From positions 62,001 through 126,000 of the forward strand of contig CAWHEG010000029.1 of the NCBI GenBank assembly GCA_963828405.1: a DNA stretch of 64,000 nt, written 5' to 3'. The DNA is from JANMJD01 sp963828405. Its GTDB lineage: Bacteria > Actinomycetota > Acidimicrobiia > Acidimicrobiales > Ilumatobacteraceae. The first letter of the stretch is position 1. Each line of letters starts with the position of its first letter. Shown here in pieces: positions 1-8,865 of the stretch. A program made the translations under genes and the position numbers. The notes below the pieces were generated by a model that made no database searches, was not told the origin of the DNA, and worked only from the letters and a program-made list of their open reading frames with translations.

Positions 1-1
1 G

Positions 2-79
2 CCGTTCGCCGCACCGACGACGCCGGCGGTGGGGCTCGAACCGCCGATCGGGGCATCGCTCGACGCGCCGGTCGGCTGA
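2..79 (+). CDS. Possible C-terminal tail of a gene entering from the left (partial)
   Basis: An open frame runs in from the window edge and ends at a TGA at 77-79. The 25 visible codons give a Pro/Ala/Thr-rich tail (begins PFAAPTTPAVG, ends DAPVG), as in linkers or tails of secreted actinobacterial proteins. Nothing identifies a family. It would converge on the PAC2 gene with an 8-base gap. A chance open frame is equally possible. Confidence 0.2.
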   Translation, partial: PFAAPTTPAVGLEPPIGASLDAPVG

Positions 80-87
80 TCAGCGGC

Positions 88-960
88 TCAGCCGGTCTCA
101 CCGCGGCGTTCGTCGAGGAATCGCTCGAACTCGGCGGCGAGCGCCTCGGCCGAAGGCATCGACGCCTCGACCCGCCGGTCGAACTCCCGTTCGAGCATGG
201 TCACGAACGCCGCCGCCTGGGAGTCCGAGGCCACGGCGGCGTCGTGCAACCGGCGCCACTTGTCGATCTCGGCGGCGAGATCGGGAGCGGCCAGCTTGAC
301 GCCGAGGACGTGCTCGAGGTGGTGGGTGAGCGCCATCGTCGAACGCGGGTGGCGGGCGTTGAGCAGGTAGTGCGGCACGCCGACCCGCAGCGAGATCGCC
401 GGGATCCCCGCCGACTCGAGCTGCTGGTTGAGGACGCCGATCACCCCGGTCGGCCCCTGGTACTGGGGGCGCGACAGGCCGAGCCGTCGGGCGAGCCGAC
501 CGTCGGTGGTGCTGCCGAACACCTGGGGTGTCCGGCTGTGGGGGATCGCCTCGGCGACCGCGCCGAGGGTGACGACCACCTCGCAACCGAGGCGGCGCAC
601 GGCGTCGATCAGCGCGGCGACGAACGTGCGCCAGCGCACGTCGGGCTCGATGCCGCTGACCATCACCAGATCGCGGACGCCGATGCCCCGGCAGGCGATC
701 ACGTCGTTGGTCGGCCACCGGATCCGGCGTTCGCCGTCGGCGTCGATGAACACGTTGGGCCGGTGCTGGCAGAAGTCGTAGAACGGATCCGGGTCGAGGC
801 CGGCCAGCTTTGTCGACACGGAGTGCTCCAAGGCACCGTCGATCACGTCGGTGGCGACACCGGCCATGTCGAACAGCCCCTGCAGGGCGATCACGAAGAC
901 CGGGCGGCGCAGTGGTTCGGCGGCCGTGTCGATCCACTCGAAACCGGCGGCGTCCATCAC
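88..960 (-). CDS. PAC2 family protein (proteasome-assembly-chaperone-like)
   Basis: This encodes 290 residues with the layout of the PAC2 family (Pfam PF09754), known in Actinobacteria as homologues of eukaryotic proteasome assembly chaperones. Visible family traits are an early strand-loop (PVFVIALQGLFDMAG), a central hydrophobic strand (EVVVTLGAVAEAIPHSRTP) and a later glycine-rich segment (QGPTGVIGVLNQQLESAGIPAISL). The C-terminal 80 residues are helical and charged. The role in bacteria is unsettled; a link to the mycobacterial-type proteasome is family knowledge only, and no proteasome gene is in the window. The start is ATG-ATG near 960. It lies 1 base downstream of serC on the same strand, so the two are probably cotranscribed. 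Confidence 0.85.
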   Translation of the reverse strand: MMDAAGFEWIDTAAEPLRRPVFVIALQGLFDMAGVATDVIDGALEHSVSTKLAGLDPDPFYDFCQHRPNVFIDADGERRIRWPTNDVIACRGIGVRDLVMVSGIEPDVRWRTFVAALIDAVRRLGCEVVVTLGAVAEAIPHSRTPQVFGSTTDGRLARRLGLSRPQYQGPTGVIGVLNQQLESAGIPAISLRVGVPHYLLNARHPRSTMALTHHLEHVLGVKLAAPDLAAEIDKWRRLHDAAVASDSQAAAFVTMLEREFDRRVEASMPSAEALAAEFERFLDERRGETG

Positions 961-961
961 G

Positions 962-2107
962 TCATCCTGTCAGCCGCTCGACCACATGGTCGATCGAGGC
1001 CGTCAGCCGCTCGACGTCGCTCGCCGGGGTGACCGGGAACATGCCGATCCGCAGCTGGTTGCGGCCCAGCTTGCGATAGGCGTCGGTATCGACGATCCCG
1101 TTGGCGCGCAGCACGCTCGACACGGTACCGGCGTCCACGCCGGCGAGGTCGACGGTGCCGACCACGGTCGAACGCTTGGCCGGGTCGGTGACGAACGGCT
1201 CCGCCCACTCCCGAGCCGTGGCCCAGCCGTAGAGCACCGCGGCGGAGGCGGCCGAGCGGGCGATGCAGCCGGCGAGCCCGCCCTGGCCGAGCATCCAGCC
1301 GAGCTGGTGATCGAGCATCACCAGCGTGCCCAGCGCCGGGGTGTTGTAGGTCTGGTCGAGGCGGCTGTTGTCGAGGGCGATGGGCAGGCTGAGCGACGCC
1401 GGCGTCCAGCGACCCGACGCGGCGATCCGCCCGATCCGCTCGACGGCCCGCGGCGAGCAGAGGGCGAGCCACAACCCGCCGTCGCCGGCGAAGCACTTCT
1501 GCGGCCCGAAGTAGTACACGTCGGCGTCGGACGGCCGCCACGGGAGGCCTCCGGCTCCCGAGGTGGCGTCGACACAGACGAGCACCCCGTCGGCCCCGCC
1601 CGGTCGCTCGACGGGCATCGCCACGCCGGTCGACGTCTCGTTGTGGGTGAGCGCCAGGAGATCGCAGCCGTCGAGCTCTGCGGCGGTCGGCAGGTCCGGG
1701 TGATCGCCGGCAGGCGCCCGGCTGACGCCCGGCGCCTCGAGGTGGGGCGCTCCGGCAGATGCCTCGGCGAACTTCGAGGAGAACTCGCCGAAGACCAGGT
1801 GGTGGCTCCGTCGCTCGATCAACCCCAACGTGGCGATGTCCCAGAAGGCGGTGGATCCGCCGTTGCCGAGCACCACCTCCCAGCCGTCGGGGAGGGCGAA
1901 CAGCTCGGCCATCCGGGCCCTCACCGAGCCGACCAGCTGGCGGACGGGCGCCTGGCGGTGCGACGTTCCCAGGATGCCGGACCGTTCGGCCGCCTGCAAT
2001 GCTCCGAGGGCGCCGGGGTGGAGCCGGGACGGGCCACACCCGAAGCGCCCGTCGGCCGGCCTGAGGTGGTCGGGGATTCGAATCTGGGTGGGGTCGGGCC
2101 GGCTCAC
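962..2107 (-). CDS. serC: Phosphoserine aminotransferase
   Basis: SerC converts 3-phosphohydroxypyruvate and glutamate to phosphoserine, the second step of serine synthesis, using PLP. The 381-residue protein begins VSRPDPTQIRIP and shows FGCGPSR near the N-terminus, the loop SHRQAPVRQLV, and the PLP lysine in YYFGPQKCFAGDG, as in mycobacterial-type SerC. I chose GTG at 2107 because the longer frame (ATG at 2206) would run deep into the divergent aminotransferase gene. An in-frame ATG at 2137 is possible but also overlaps. Only 19 bases separate the two divergent start codons. No serA or serB is near. Confidence 0.88.
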   Translation of the reverse strand: MSRPDPTQIRIPDHLRPADGRFGCGPSRLHPGALGALQAAERSGILGTSHRQAPVRQLVGSVRARMAELFALPDGWEVVLGNGGSTAFWDIATLGLIERRSHHLVFGEFSSKFAEASAGAPHLEAPGVSRAPAGDHPDLPTAAELDGCDLLALTHNETSTGVAMPVERPGGADGVLVCVDATSGAGGLPWRPSDADVYYFGPQKCFAGDGGLWLALCSPRAVERIGRIAASGRWTPASLSLPIALDNSRLDQTYNTPALGTLVMLDHQLGWMLGQGGLAGCIARSAASAAVLYGWATAREWAEPFVTDPAKRSTVVGTVDLAGVDAGTVSSVLRANGIVDTDAYRKLGRNQLRIGMFPVTPASDVERLTASIDHVVERLTG

Positions 2108-2126
2108 TGTGCCACCATGGGGCAAC

Positions 2127-3317
2127 GTGAAGCGCATCTCCAAAAGAATGGCCGCGATTGCCGAATCCCAGACCCTCGCCGTCGACGCGAAGGCCAAGGC
2201 ACTCAAGGCGGCCGGGGAGGACGTGATCGGATTCGGCGCCGGCGAACCCGACTTCCCGACCCCCGATCACATCGTCGAAGCGGCGGTGGTCGCTGCCCGC
2301 GATCCGCGCAACCACCGCTACACGCCGGCCGGGGGCCTCCCCGAGCTGAAGTCGGCGATCGCCGACAAGACGCTGCGTGATTCCGGGTTCGCCTGCAGCC
2401 CGGCCAACGTGCTCGTCACCAACGGTGGCAAGCAGGCAGTGTTCACCGCCTTCGCCGCGCTGTGCGACGAGGGCGACGAGGTCATCTGCCCGGCGCCGTA
2501 CTGGACCACCTACCCCGAGGCCATCGCCCTGGCCGGGGGGGTGCCGAGGATCGTCACGACTACCGAGGAGACCGGTTTCCGGGTCAGCGTCGACCAGCTC
2601 GAGGCGGCCCGCACCGACCGCACCAAGGCCGTCCTGTTCGTCTCGCCGGACAACCCGACAGGCTCGGTCTACCCCCGCGAGGAGATCGAAGCGATCGCCT
2701 ACTGGGCGCTGCGTCACGGCATCTGGGTGGTCACCGACGAGATCTACGAGCACCTCACCTACGGTCCCCACCCGTTCGCCTCGATGCCCACGCTCGTGCC
2801 CGACATCGTCGACCAGTGCCTGGTCGTCAACGGCGTGGCCAAGACGTATGCGATGACCGGGTGGCGGGTCGGTTGGATGATCGGCCCCCCCGACGTGATG
2901 AAGGCGGCGAACAACTTCCAGAGCCACGCCACCTCGAACGTCTGCAACGTCGCCCAACGAGCCGCACTGGCCGCCGTGGCGGGCGACCTGTCGGCCGTGC
3001 GGACGATGCGCGAGGCGTTCGAACGGCGGGGCACCACGATGCACACGATGCTCGCCGACATTCCCGGGGTGAGCTGCCTGAAACCACAGGGTGCCTTCTA
3101 CTGCTTCCCGTCGTTCAAGGGTCTGCTCGGGCGCGACATCAACGGTCACCTCCCGACGACGACGATGGAGCTGGCCGACGTGATCCTCTCGGAGGCGAAG
3201 GTCGCCCTCGTGCCCGGCGAGGCCTTCGGTGCTCCCGGCTTCATGCGCCTCAGCTTCGCCCTGTCCGACGAGGATCTCGTCGAAGGCGTCGGCCGGCTGC
3301 AGCAGCTGTTCAGCTGA
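2127..3317 (+). CDS. aspB: PLP-dependent aminotransferase, aspartate aminotransferase family
   Basis: This is a 396-residue fold-type I aminotransferase, probably acting on aspartate or an aromatic/branched amino acid with 2-oxoglutarate. The N-terminus (VKRISKRMAAIAESQTLAVD) is typical of AspB-type class Ib enzymes. Visible motifs are FGAGEPDFPTP (substrate loop), SPDNPTGSVYP, VVTDEIYEHLTY with the cofactor Asp and Tyr, and GVAKTYAMTGWRVGW carrying the PLP lysine. The GTG at 2127 is the only start that fits this N-terminus. It is divergent from serC, and its last 8 bases overlap the convergent hydrolase gene. The exact substrate cannot be read from sequence. Confidence 0.88.
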   Translation: MKRISKRMAAIAESQTLAVDAKAKALKAAGEDVIGFGAGEPDFPTPDHIVEAAVVAARDPRNHRYTPAGGLPELKSAIADKTLRDSGFACSPANVLVTNGGKQAVFTAFAALCDEGDEVICPAPYWTTYPEAIALAGGVPRIVTTTEETGFRVSVDQLEAARTDRTKAVLFVSPDNPTGSVYPREEIEAIAYWALRHGIWVVTDEIYEHLTYGPHPFASMPTLVPDIVDQCLVVNGVAKTYAMTGWRVGWMIGPPDVMKAANNFQSHATSNVCNVAQRAALAAVAGDLSAVRTMREAFERRGTTMHTMLADIPGVSCLKPQGAFYCFPSFKGLLGRDINGHLPTTTMELADVILSEAKVALVPGEAFGAPGFMRLSFALSDEDLVEGVGRLQQLFS

Positions 3318-4104
3318 CCAGCGCGGCAACCTCATCCGGGCGGTCCAACTCGGCGAGGTGGCCGGCGCCGGCGACGACGTGGGTGGCCTCGACGAGCGGC
3401 AGCGCCGCGGCGTACCGGGCGAGGTAGCCCGGCGGGTTCAGCCGGTCGAGGGCACCCCAGACGAGCGTCACCGGACAACGGACGCGGTGGATGCGCGTCG
3501 CCAGCCCGAACTCCGGCAGCGGCCACACGAGCGACGCTCCGGCCGTGCGTGTGGCGTAGCGGGTGACCGAGTCGTCGACCAGATCGGCGGCCGACCGGCC
3601 CGGCCGGTCGTCGAAGAACCAGGCCGTGTTCAGCGGATCCACGGTCAGCAGGGCGCGTTGTTCCGACAGCGTCGTGGCGAACGGGTCGGCCGTCGGTTCG
3701 TCGTCGTCCCACAGCCCGAAGGGGGCGATCAGGGTGAGCGAGGCAAAGGCCTCCGGGCGGACGGCGGCCAGTTCGAGGGCGAGCATCGCGCCGACCGACG
3801 AGGCGACGAGATGGCAGCCGGCCAGGCCGGCGATGTCGATCACCTCACTGGTGACGGCGACCCAGTCGTAGATGCCGCGCAGGTCGGCGCAGGGCGTCGA
3901 ACCGGCGAAACCGGGGAGGTTCGGCGCCACGACGTGGTGGCCCCGTGCGGCGAGGGCGGCGACGAACGGACTGGACTCCGCGGTGCCGATCAGCCCGTGC
4001 AGGTAGCCGAGGGGAGCGGCGTCGTCGGCGGTCCGACCCGCATCCACGATGGCGATCGAACCCGAACGCAGTGTCGCCCACCGCGGCGAGGAGGCGCCGC
4101 TCAC
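3310..4104 (-). CDS. Alpha/beta hydrolase
   Basis: This 264-residue protein is a single-domain alpha/beta hydrolase. The catalytic parts are visible: oxyanion segment YLHGLIG, nucleophile elbow VASSVGA (Ser), acid in WGALDRLNPP (Asp) and AGHLAELDRP (His). A short cap lies between the elbow and the acid. I chose GTG at 4104 because it overlaps the stop of the upstream LLM oxidoreductase (GTGA), which points to translational coupling; the longer ATG at 4158 would overlap that gene by 58 bases. Substrate unknown. Pairing with a flavin oxidoreductase suggests step-wise breakdown of an organic compound, which is inference. Confidence 0.85.
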   Translation of the reverse strand: MSGASSPRWATLRSGSIAIVDAGRTADDAAPLGYLHGLIGTAESSPFVAALAARGHHVVAPNLPGFAGSTPCADLRGIYDWVAVTSEVIDIAGLAGCHLVASSVGAMLALELAAVRPEAFASLTLIAPFGLWDDDEPTADPFATTLSEQRALLTVDPLNTAWFFDDRPGRSAADLVDDSVTRYATRTAGASLVWPLPEFGLATRIHRVRCPVTLVWGALDRLNPPGYLARYAAALPLVEATHVVAGAGHLAELDRPDEVAALVS

Positions 4105-5378
4105 CGCGTCACCGTGAGCGGCGCGGCCGGGCCCGTCGGCCACCAGTGGTTCGGCCACCGATCCTCGAACAGCCCGCTGACCTGCGGGAGCACCTTGGCG
4201 GCCATCAGCTCGGTGTTGTGCATCGTCAGGTCACGGCTCATGTTGCCGAAGTGGCAGAGCGCCATCAGGTGGCCGATGTTGAGCGTGGTGGCCAGCTCGA
4301 CGATCCGCTCGGCGACCTGGTCGGGATCACCGATGATGACGTACCCCTGCTCGATCATCTCATCGAAGGTCATCCCGGGCTTACCACCGACCCGCCGGCC
4401 CGCCGCTGCCTGGGAAGCGGCTGCCTCGGCCCGGACGGTTGCCTCACGGGCGGCGCGTTCGACCATCCCCTCGGCGCCCGAGCGCACCGTGGCCGGCGTC
4501 TTGTAGCCGGGGGGATCGGCGAACCCGGCGTAGACGTGCAGGCAGCGGTTGAAGAAGTACTCGGCAGGTTCGCGGTAGAGCTCGCGGGCCTCGCGCTCGG
4601 AGGCGGCGACACCGAAGAACTGGGCGAACCCGGCCCGAAAGGGGTTGGGTTCCTTGCCCAGCTCGGCGACCTTGGCCCAGAACCCGCGCATCGTCCTCAG
4701 CGCCGCCTTGTAGCCGAAGTACGACAGGTACAGGTAGACGAGATCCTCGTCGGCGCACCACTCCCAGGTGTCGACCGAACCGCCGCCGGGAATCCAGATC
4801 GGCGGATGGGGCCGCTGCACCGGGCGGGGCCAGACGTTGACGTAGCGCAGCTTGGTGTATCGGCCGTTGAAGGTGAACACCTCGTCGGCCGTCCACGCCC
4901 GGCGGATCAGCTCGACACCCTCGTGGTAGCGCTCGCGCAGCGTCATCGGGTTGATCCCCGAGGCGAACAAGGTGTCCATCGGGGTGCCCACAGGGAATCC
5001 GGCGACGACCCGCCCGTTGGTGATGCAGTCGAGCATCGCCAGTTCCTCGGCGACCCGTGTCGGCGGGTTGTAGAGGGCCACGGAGTCGCCCATGACGACG
5101 ATGGCGGCGTTGGGGCAGGTGCGGGCGAGCGCGCCGGCGACGATGTTCGGGCTGGGCATCAAGCCGTAGGCGTTGGCGTGGTGCTCGTTCACCCCGACGC
5201 CGTCGAAGCCGCAGCGGGCGGCGTGTTCGAGCTCGTCGATGTAGTCGTTGTAGGCGCGGTGGGCGACCGCCGGGTCGAACAGCGCAGGATCGATGTCGAC
5301 CCACACCGAGCGGTGGCGGCTGGTGAAGTCGGCGGGGAGATCGGGGTACGGCATCAGATGGAACCAGATCGACTTCAC
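4101..5378 (-). CDS. LLM-class flavin-dependent oxidoreductase
   Basis: This 425-residue protein belongs to the bacterial luciferase-like monooxygenase family (TIM barrel using FMNH2 or F420). Evidence is the early segment GFDGVGVNEHHANAYGLMPSPN, the GRVVAGFPVGTP strand-loop, PHPPIWIPGGGS and YVIIGDPDQVAERI near the C-terminus. Start is GTG at 5378, preceded at good distance by a strong ribosome site (GAGGAGG on the minus strand, about 5382-5389). It overlaps the downstream hydrolase by 4 bases, so the pair forms an operon. Whether the cofactor is FMN or F420 cannot be told from the sequence alone. Confidence 0.9.
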   Translation of the reverse strand: MKSIWFHLMPYPDLPADFTSRHRSVWVDIDPALFDPAVAHRAYNDYIDELEHAARCGFDGVGVNEHHANAYGLMPSPNIVAGALARTCPNAAIVVMGDSVALYNPPTRVAEELAMLDCITNGRVVAGFPVGTPMDTLFASGINPMTLRERYHEGVELIRRAWTADEVFTFNGRYTKLRYVNVWPRPVQRPHPPIWIPGGGSVDTWEWCADEDLVYLYLSYFGYKAALRTMRGFWAKVAELGKEPNPFRAGFAQFFGVAASEREARELYREPAEYFFNRCLHVYAGFADPPGYKTPATVRSGAEGMVERAAREATVRAEAAASQAAAGRRVGGKPGMTFDEMIEQGYVIIGDPDQVAERIVELATTLNIGHLMALCHFGNMSRDLTMHNTELMAAKVLPQVSGLFEDRWPNHWWPTGPAAPLTVTR

Positions 5379-5509
5379 GCACCCTCCTCGTCCGGCGTGC
5401 CTCCGGGCACCCGGACTCTACGTCCGGGCTCGATTCGGTCGGGCCTCCGGCCGCCTCGTCACGCCCGTGCACCCCTAGTCTCGGAGTCGATGACGAGGCG
5501 ACGAGCCCG

Positions 5510-6682
5510 GTGAGCGCTGAGGACTTCGAGACGGTCACCGTTGCCGACGCGCGGCGCCGGCCGGGGGCGAAGTGGGCCAACGTCGGCCCGGACGGGATCG
5601 CCGCGTGGGTGGCCGACATGGACTTCGCCCCGGCCCCGCCGATCGCCGAGGCGCTGCGCCAGGTCCTCGGGTCCGGCGACGTCGGCTATCCGGAGTGGTC
5701 GGCGGCCGGCCAGTCGCCGATGGTCGAGCTGTTCGCCGAGCGGATGGCGGCCCGGTTCGGCTGGTCCGTCCCAGCCGCCGAGGTGATCGAGCTCTGCGAC
5801 GTGGTCCAGGGCATCCAGGTGGCGCTCCATCTGGCCACGCGTCGCGGTGACGCCATCGCCGTGCTCAGCCCGATCTACCCGCCGTTCCTGCGCTGCGCGG
5901 CGTTCGCCGGCCGGCGCCTCGTCGAGATCGTCGCCCGACCCGACCCCCGCGGTTGGGCATGGGACCACGAGGAACTCGCCGCGGCGATCGGGCGCGAGCA
6001 CGTGCGGGTGCTGCTGCTCTGCCATCCGCACAACCCCACCGGGAGGGTGTTCCGCCGTGACGAGCTGGAGGCGTTCGCCGAGTTGGCCGAACGCCACGAT
6101 CTGCTGATCATCAGCGACGAGATCCATGCCGACCTGGTCTACGCGCCCGAGGCCCACGTGCCGATCGCCTCGCTGTCGCCGGCGACGGCGGCCCGCACGG
6201 TGACGATCACCTCGGCGTCGAAGGCGTTCAATCTCGCCGGGCTGCGCTGGGCGGCCGCCCACGTCGGGCCGGCCCCGCTGCGGGCGGCGGTGGCGGAGCT
6301 GCCCGATCACCTGCTCGGCATGGCCAACCTGGCCGGCGTCGCCGCCTCGCGAGCGGCGTGGACGTCCGGCGACGAGTGGCTCGGGGCGCTCGTCGCCCAC
6401 CTCGACCGTCAACGCAGCCGGCTCGCCGGACTGCTGGCCGACCGTCTGCCCGCGGTGGGATACCACCCCCCGGAGGCGACCTACCTGGCCTGGCTCGACT
6501 GCTCCCGTCTGGGGTTGGACGCCGAGCCGTACGACGTGTTCCGCCGGTCCGGAGTGGAACTGAGCCGGGGCGCGGCGTTCGGCGACTGCGGCCGCTCGTT
6601 CGTGCGGCTGAACATGGCGACATCGGGTGTGATCCTCGACCAGGTGGTGGCCCGGATGGCCGAGGCCGTGAGCGACCGTTGA
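5510..6682 (+). CDS. MalY/PatB-type PLP aminotransferase (putative C-S lyase)
   Basis: A 390-residue fold-type I PLP enzyme of the MalY/PatB group, which usually cleaves cystathionine or related S-conjugates to a thiol, pyruvate and ammonia. Visible hallmarks are WVADMDFAPAPPI near the N-terminus, SPIYPPF, CHPHNPTGRVF, IISDEIHADLVY and the PLP lysine in ITSASKAFNLAGLRWA. The start GTG at 5510 is inferred from the usual N-terminus. The gene is divergent from the LLM oxidoreductase across a 131-base gap that should hold both promoters. An aminotransferase role instead of lyase is possible. Confidence 0.87.
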   Translation: MSAEDFETVTVADARRRPGAKWANVGPDGIAAWVADMDFAPAPPIAEALRQVLGSGDVGYPEWSAAGQSPMVELFAERMAARFGWSVPAAEVIELCDVVQGIQVALHLATRRGDAIAVLSPIYPPFLRCAAFAGRRLVEIVARPDPRGWAWDHEELAAAIGREHVRVLLLCHPHNPTGRVFRRDELEAFAELAERHDLLIISDEIHADLVYAPEAHVPIASLSPATAARTVTITSASKAFNLAGLRWAAAHVGPAPLRAAVAELPDHLLGMANLAGVAASRAAWTSGDEWLGALVAHLDRQRSRLAGLLADRLPAVGYHPPEATYLAWLDCSRLGLDAEPYDVFRRSGVELSRGAAFGDCGRSFVRLNMATSGVILDQVVARMAEAVSDR

Positions 6683-6705
6683 GCGGACCTGCCAGGATCA
6701 CGTCG

Positions 6706-8862
6706 GTGCCCCGTCCCGACCGTTTCCCGCCTCGCCGGGCCCGCCGGAGGTTTCTGGCCTGTCTGGCCGCCGCACTGCTGTCGTTCGCCGGCTGCTCGTC
6801 GGGTTCGCCGTCGTCGCCCCTCCCGCCCGCGACGACCAACCCCCCGGCCCCGGGGATCACCGCGGTGGGCGACCCGGCGACGAACCCGTCGGCCCCGGGG
6901 ACCACCCTGGCGGACGCCCCGACGGCACCGTCGGGTGATCAGGGGCTGGGGCTGGGCACGACCATCGCCCAGCTGCCGGCCGGCGACGCCCACCCGCTGG
7001 ACGGCCTGACCCCGGCCGAGCTGGCCGTGATGCGCGACACCCTCTCGGCCGCCGGGTTCGTCACCCCGACGACCCGCTATCCGTACGTCGGACTGCACCC
7101 GCCCGACAAGGCGCAGGTGGCTGCCTGGCGTCCGGGGTCGGCGTTCGGGCGGGCCGCCGATGTGGTGCTCCTCGACCTGGCCACCGACGCGGTGACCGAG
7201 GTCGTCGTCGACGTCGTCGCCGGCACCGTGGTCTCGTCGGCCCCGGCGCCCGACTTCTTGCCGGCCTATGTCCTCGACGAGTTCACCACCGCCATCGCCT
7301 CGGCGAAGAACGACCTGCGCGTGGTCCGCGCCCTGGATGCCCGCGGGATCCAACCCAACGGGGCGATGTGCTTCCCGTTCAGCCCGGGAGCGGCCCGCAC
7401 GCCCGAGGAGCTCGGTCGACGCCTGTTGCGTGTGTCGTGCTTCGCCGAGGAGGGTGCCGGCCCGACGTTCTGGTCGCGTCCCATCGAGGGCCTGGTGGCC
7501 ACCGTCGACGTCGACTCCGGCGAGGTGCTCTCCGTCAGCGACTCGCCGGGCGGCTTGCCGGGCGTGGGCGCACCTGCTGCCCCACCGCGGCCGGCGCTCG
7601 CCCCGATCGAGATCGCCGCCCCGCAGGGGCCGAACGTGGTGGTCGCCGGCTCGTCGGCCCGGTGGGCCGGGTGGCAGTTCCGCTGGAGGTTCGATCGCCG
7701 GGTCGGGCTGATCGTGGCCGACGTCTCGATCGACGTCGGCACCGGCCGGGTGCCCGTGCTCTACGAGGCCTCGCTGTCCGACCTCTACGTCCCCTACCAG
7801 AACCCCGATCCGGCCTGGTCGTGGCGGACGTTCCTGGATGCCGGCGAGTTCGGTATGGGTTCGACCATCGCCGAGCTCCAGCCGGCGACGGACTGCCCGG
7901 CGACGGCGATCTTCGCCCCCGGTGCCGTGGTCAACGACGCCGGCGACGCCCAGACCGTCGCCCGGGCCATCTGCCTGTTCGAGCGCCCGACGGGCACGCC
8001 GTCGTGGCGCCACGCCGGCGCCGATCTCGGCGTGTCGACGTCGGGCGGTCCGGGCGTCGAACTGGTCGCCCGGGCCGTTTCGACGGTCGGCAACTACGAC
8101 TACCTCGTCGACGTGGTGTTCGGTCTCGACGGGTCGATCCGCTTCGACGTCGCCGCCGCCGGCGTCGTGCTGCAGAAGGCCGTCGATGCCGTCGACGAGG
8201 CGGCGTTCGAGGCCTCGGCCGACCACGACCACGGGGTGCTCGTCGCCCCCGGGCTCGTCGGCGTGAACCACGACCACTTCCTCGACTTCCGTCTCGACCT
8301 CGATGTCGGCGGTCCCGACAACCGCTTCGTCCAGCGCCGCCTGGTGGCCGACCCGGTGGCCGGCGACCCGGGCCGTACCGGCATCTGGCGTACCGACGAC
8401 GTCGTCGCCCCGGTCGAGACGGCCGTCGCCGCGCCGGCGGTTCCCGGCAGCGAGATCTGGCGTTTCGAGTCCTCGGCACCCAACGCGCTGGGGCAACGTC
8501 CGGCCTACGTGCTCGACCCGCTCGGCTCGATGGTCACGCCGCTGGTCGCCGCCGACGACCCTGGTCTGGCCCGGGCGCCGTGGGCGCTGAGCCCGCTGTG
8601 GGTCACCGCTTACGACCCGTCGCAGCAGCATGCCGGCGGACGGTCGCTGCCCGACGGAGGCGCCGCCGAGGACGGGCTGGCCGTGTGGGCCGCGGCGGCC
8701 CGCCCGATCGCCGACCGCGATCTGGTGGCCTGGTTCACGATCGGGTTCCACCACATCGTGCGCTCCGAGGACCTGCCGACGATGCCCGTCCACCGGGCCA
8801 CCTTCGAGCTGCGCCCCGAGAACGTGTTCCCGGCGAACCCGCTGCCCGGCCTGGGCGCCTGA
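6706..8862 (+). CDS. Secreted copper amine oxidase (lipoprotein)
   Basis: Copper amine oxidases oxidise primary amines to aldehydes with release of H2O2 and ammonia. The 718-residue product has an N-terminal lipoprotein signal (basic start, hydrophobic stretch, lipobox SFAGC at about residues 22-26) and a Pro/Thr-rich linker. The catalytic domain shows the topaquinone motif as VGNYDYLVDV (the Tyr after Asn is the cofactor precursor), the copper-binding pair in VNHDHFLDFRLD and the third copper His in MPVHRATFELRPENVF. I chose GTG at 6706, 8 bases after a CAGGA. It converges on zwf with a 3-base gap. It lies 23 bases after the MalY-type gene and may be cotranscribed with it. Confidence 0.9.
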   Translation: MPRPDRFPPRRARRRFLACLAAALLSFAGCSSGSPSSPLPPATTNPPAPGITAVGDPATNPSAPGTTLADAPTAPSGDQGLGLGTTIAQLPAGDAHPLDGLTPAELAVMRDTLSAAGFVTPTTRYPYVGLHPPDKAQVAAWRPGSAFGRAADVVLLDLATDAVTEVVVDVVAGTVVSSAPAPDFLPAYVLDEFTTAIASAKNDLRVVRALDARGIQPNGAMCFPFSPGAARTPEELGRRLLRVSCFAEEGAGPTFWSRPIEGLVATVDVDSGEVLSVSDSPGGLPGVGAPAAPPRPALAPIEIAAPQGPNVVVAGSSARWAGWQFRWRFDRRVGLIVADVSIDVGTGRVPVLYEASLSDLYVPYQNPDPAWSWRTFLDAGEFGMGSTIAELQPATDCPATAIFAPGAVVNDAGDAQTVARAICLFERPTGTPSWRHAGADLGVSTSGGPGVELVARAVSTVGNYDYLVDVVFGLDGSIRFDVAAAGVVLQKAVDAVDEAAFEASADHDHGVLVAPGLVGVNHDHFLDFRLDLDVGGPDNRFVQRRLVADPVAGDPGRTGIWRTDDVVAPVETAVAAPAVPGSEIWRFESSAPNALGQRPAYVLDPLGSMVTPLVAADDPGLARAPWALSPLWVTAYDPSQQHAGGRSLPDGGAAEDGLAVWAAAARPIADRDLVAWFTIGFHHIVRSEDLPTMPVHRATFELRPENVFPANPLPGLGA

Positions 8863-8865
8863 AGC

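Noticed and set aside
30..60. T-arm-like GGTTCGAGCCC on the minus strand near the left edge, as in a tRNA
   Set aside because: The flanking five-base stem does not pair and no other arm is present.
2070..2095. GATTCGAATC as a tRNA T-arm
   Set aside because: It lies within the serC coding start and no tRNA arms surround it.
957..3335. 792-residue minus-strand open frame over serC and the aminotransferase
   Set aside because: Its text is Arg/Gly/Pro-rich shadow of real genes, as expected in GC-rich DNA.
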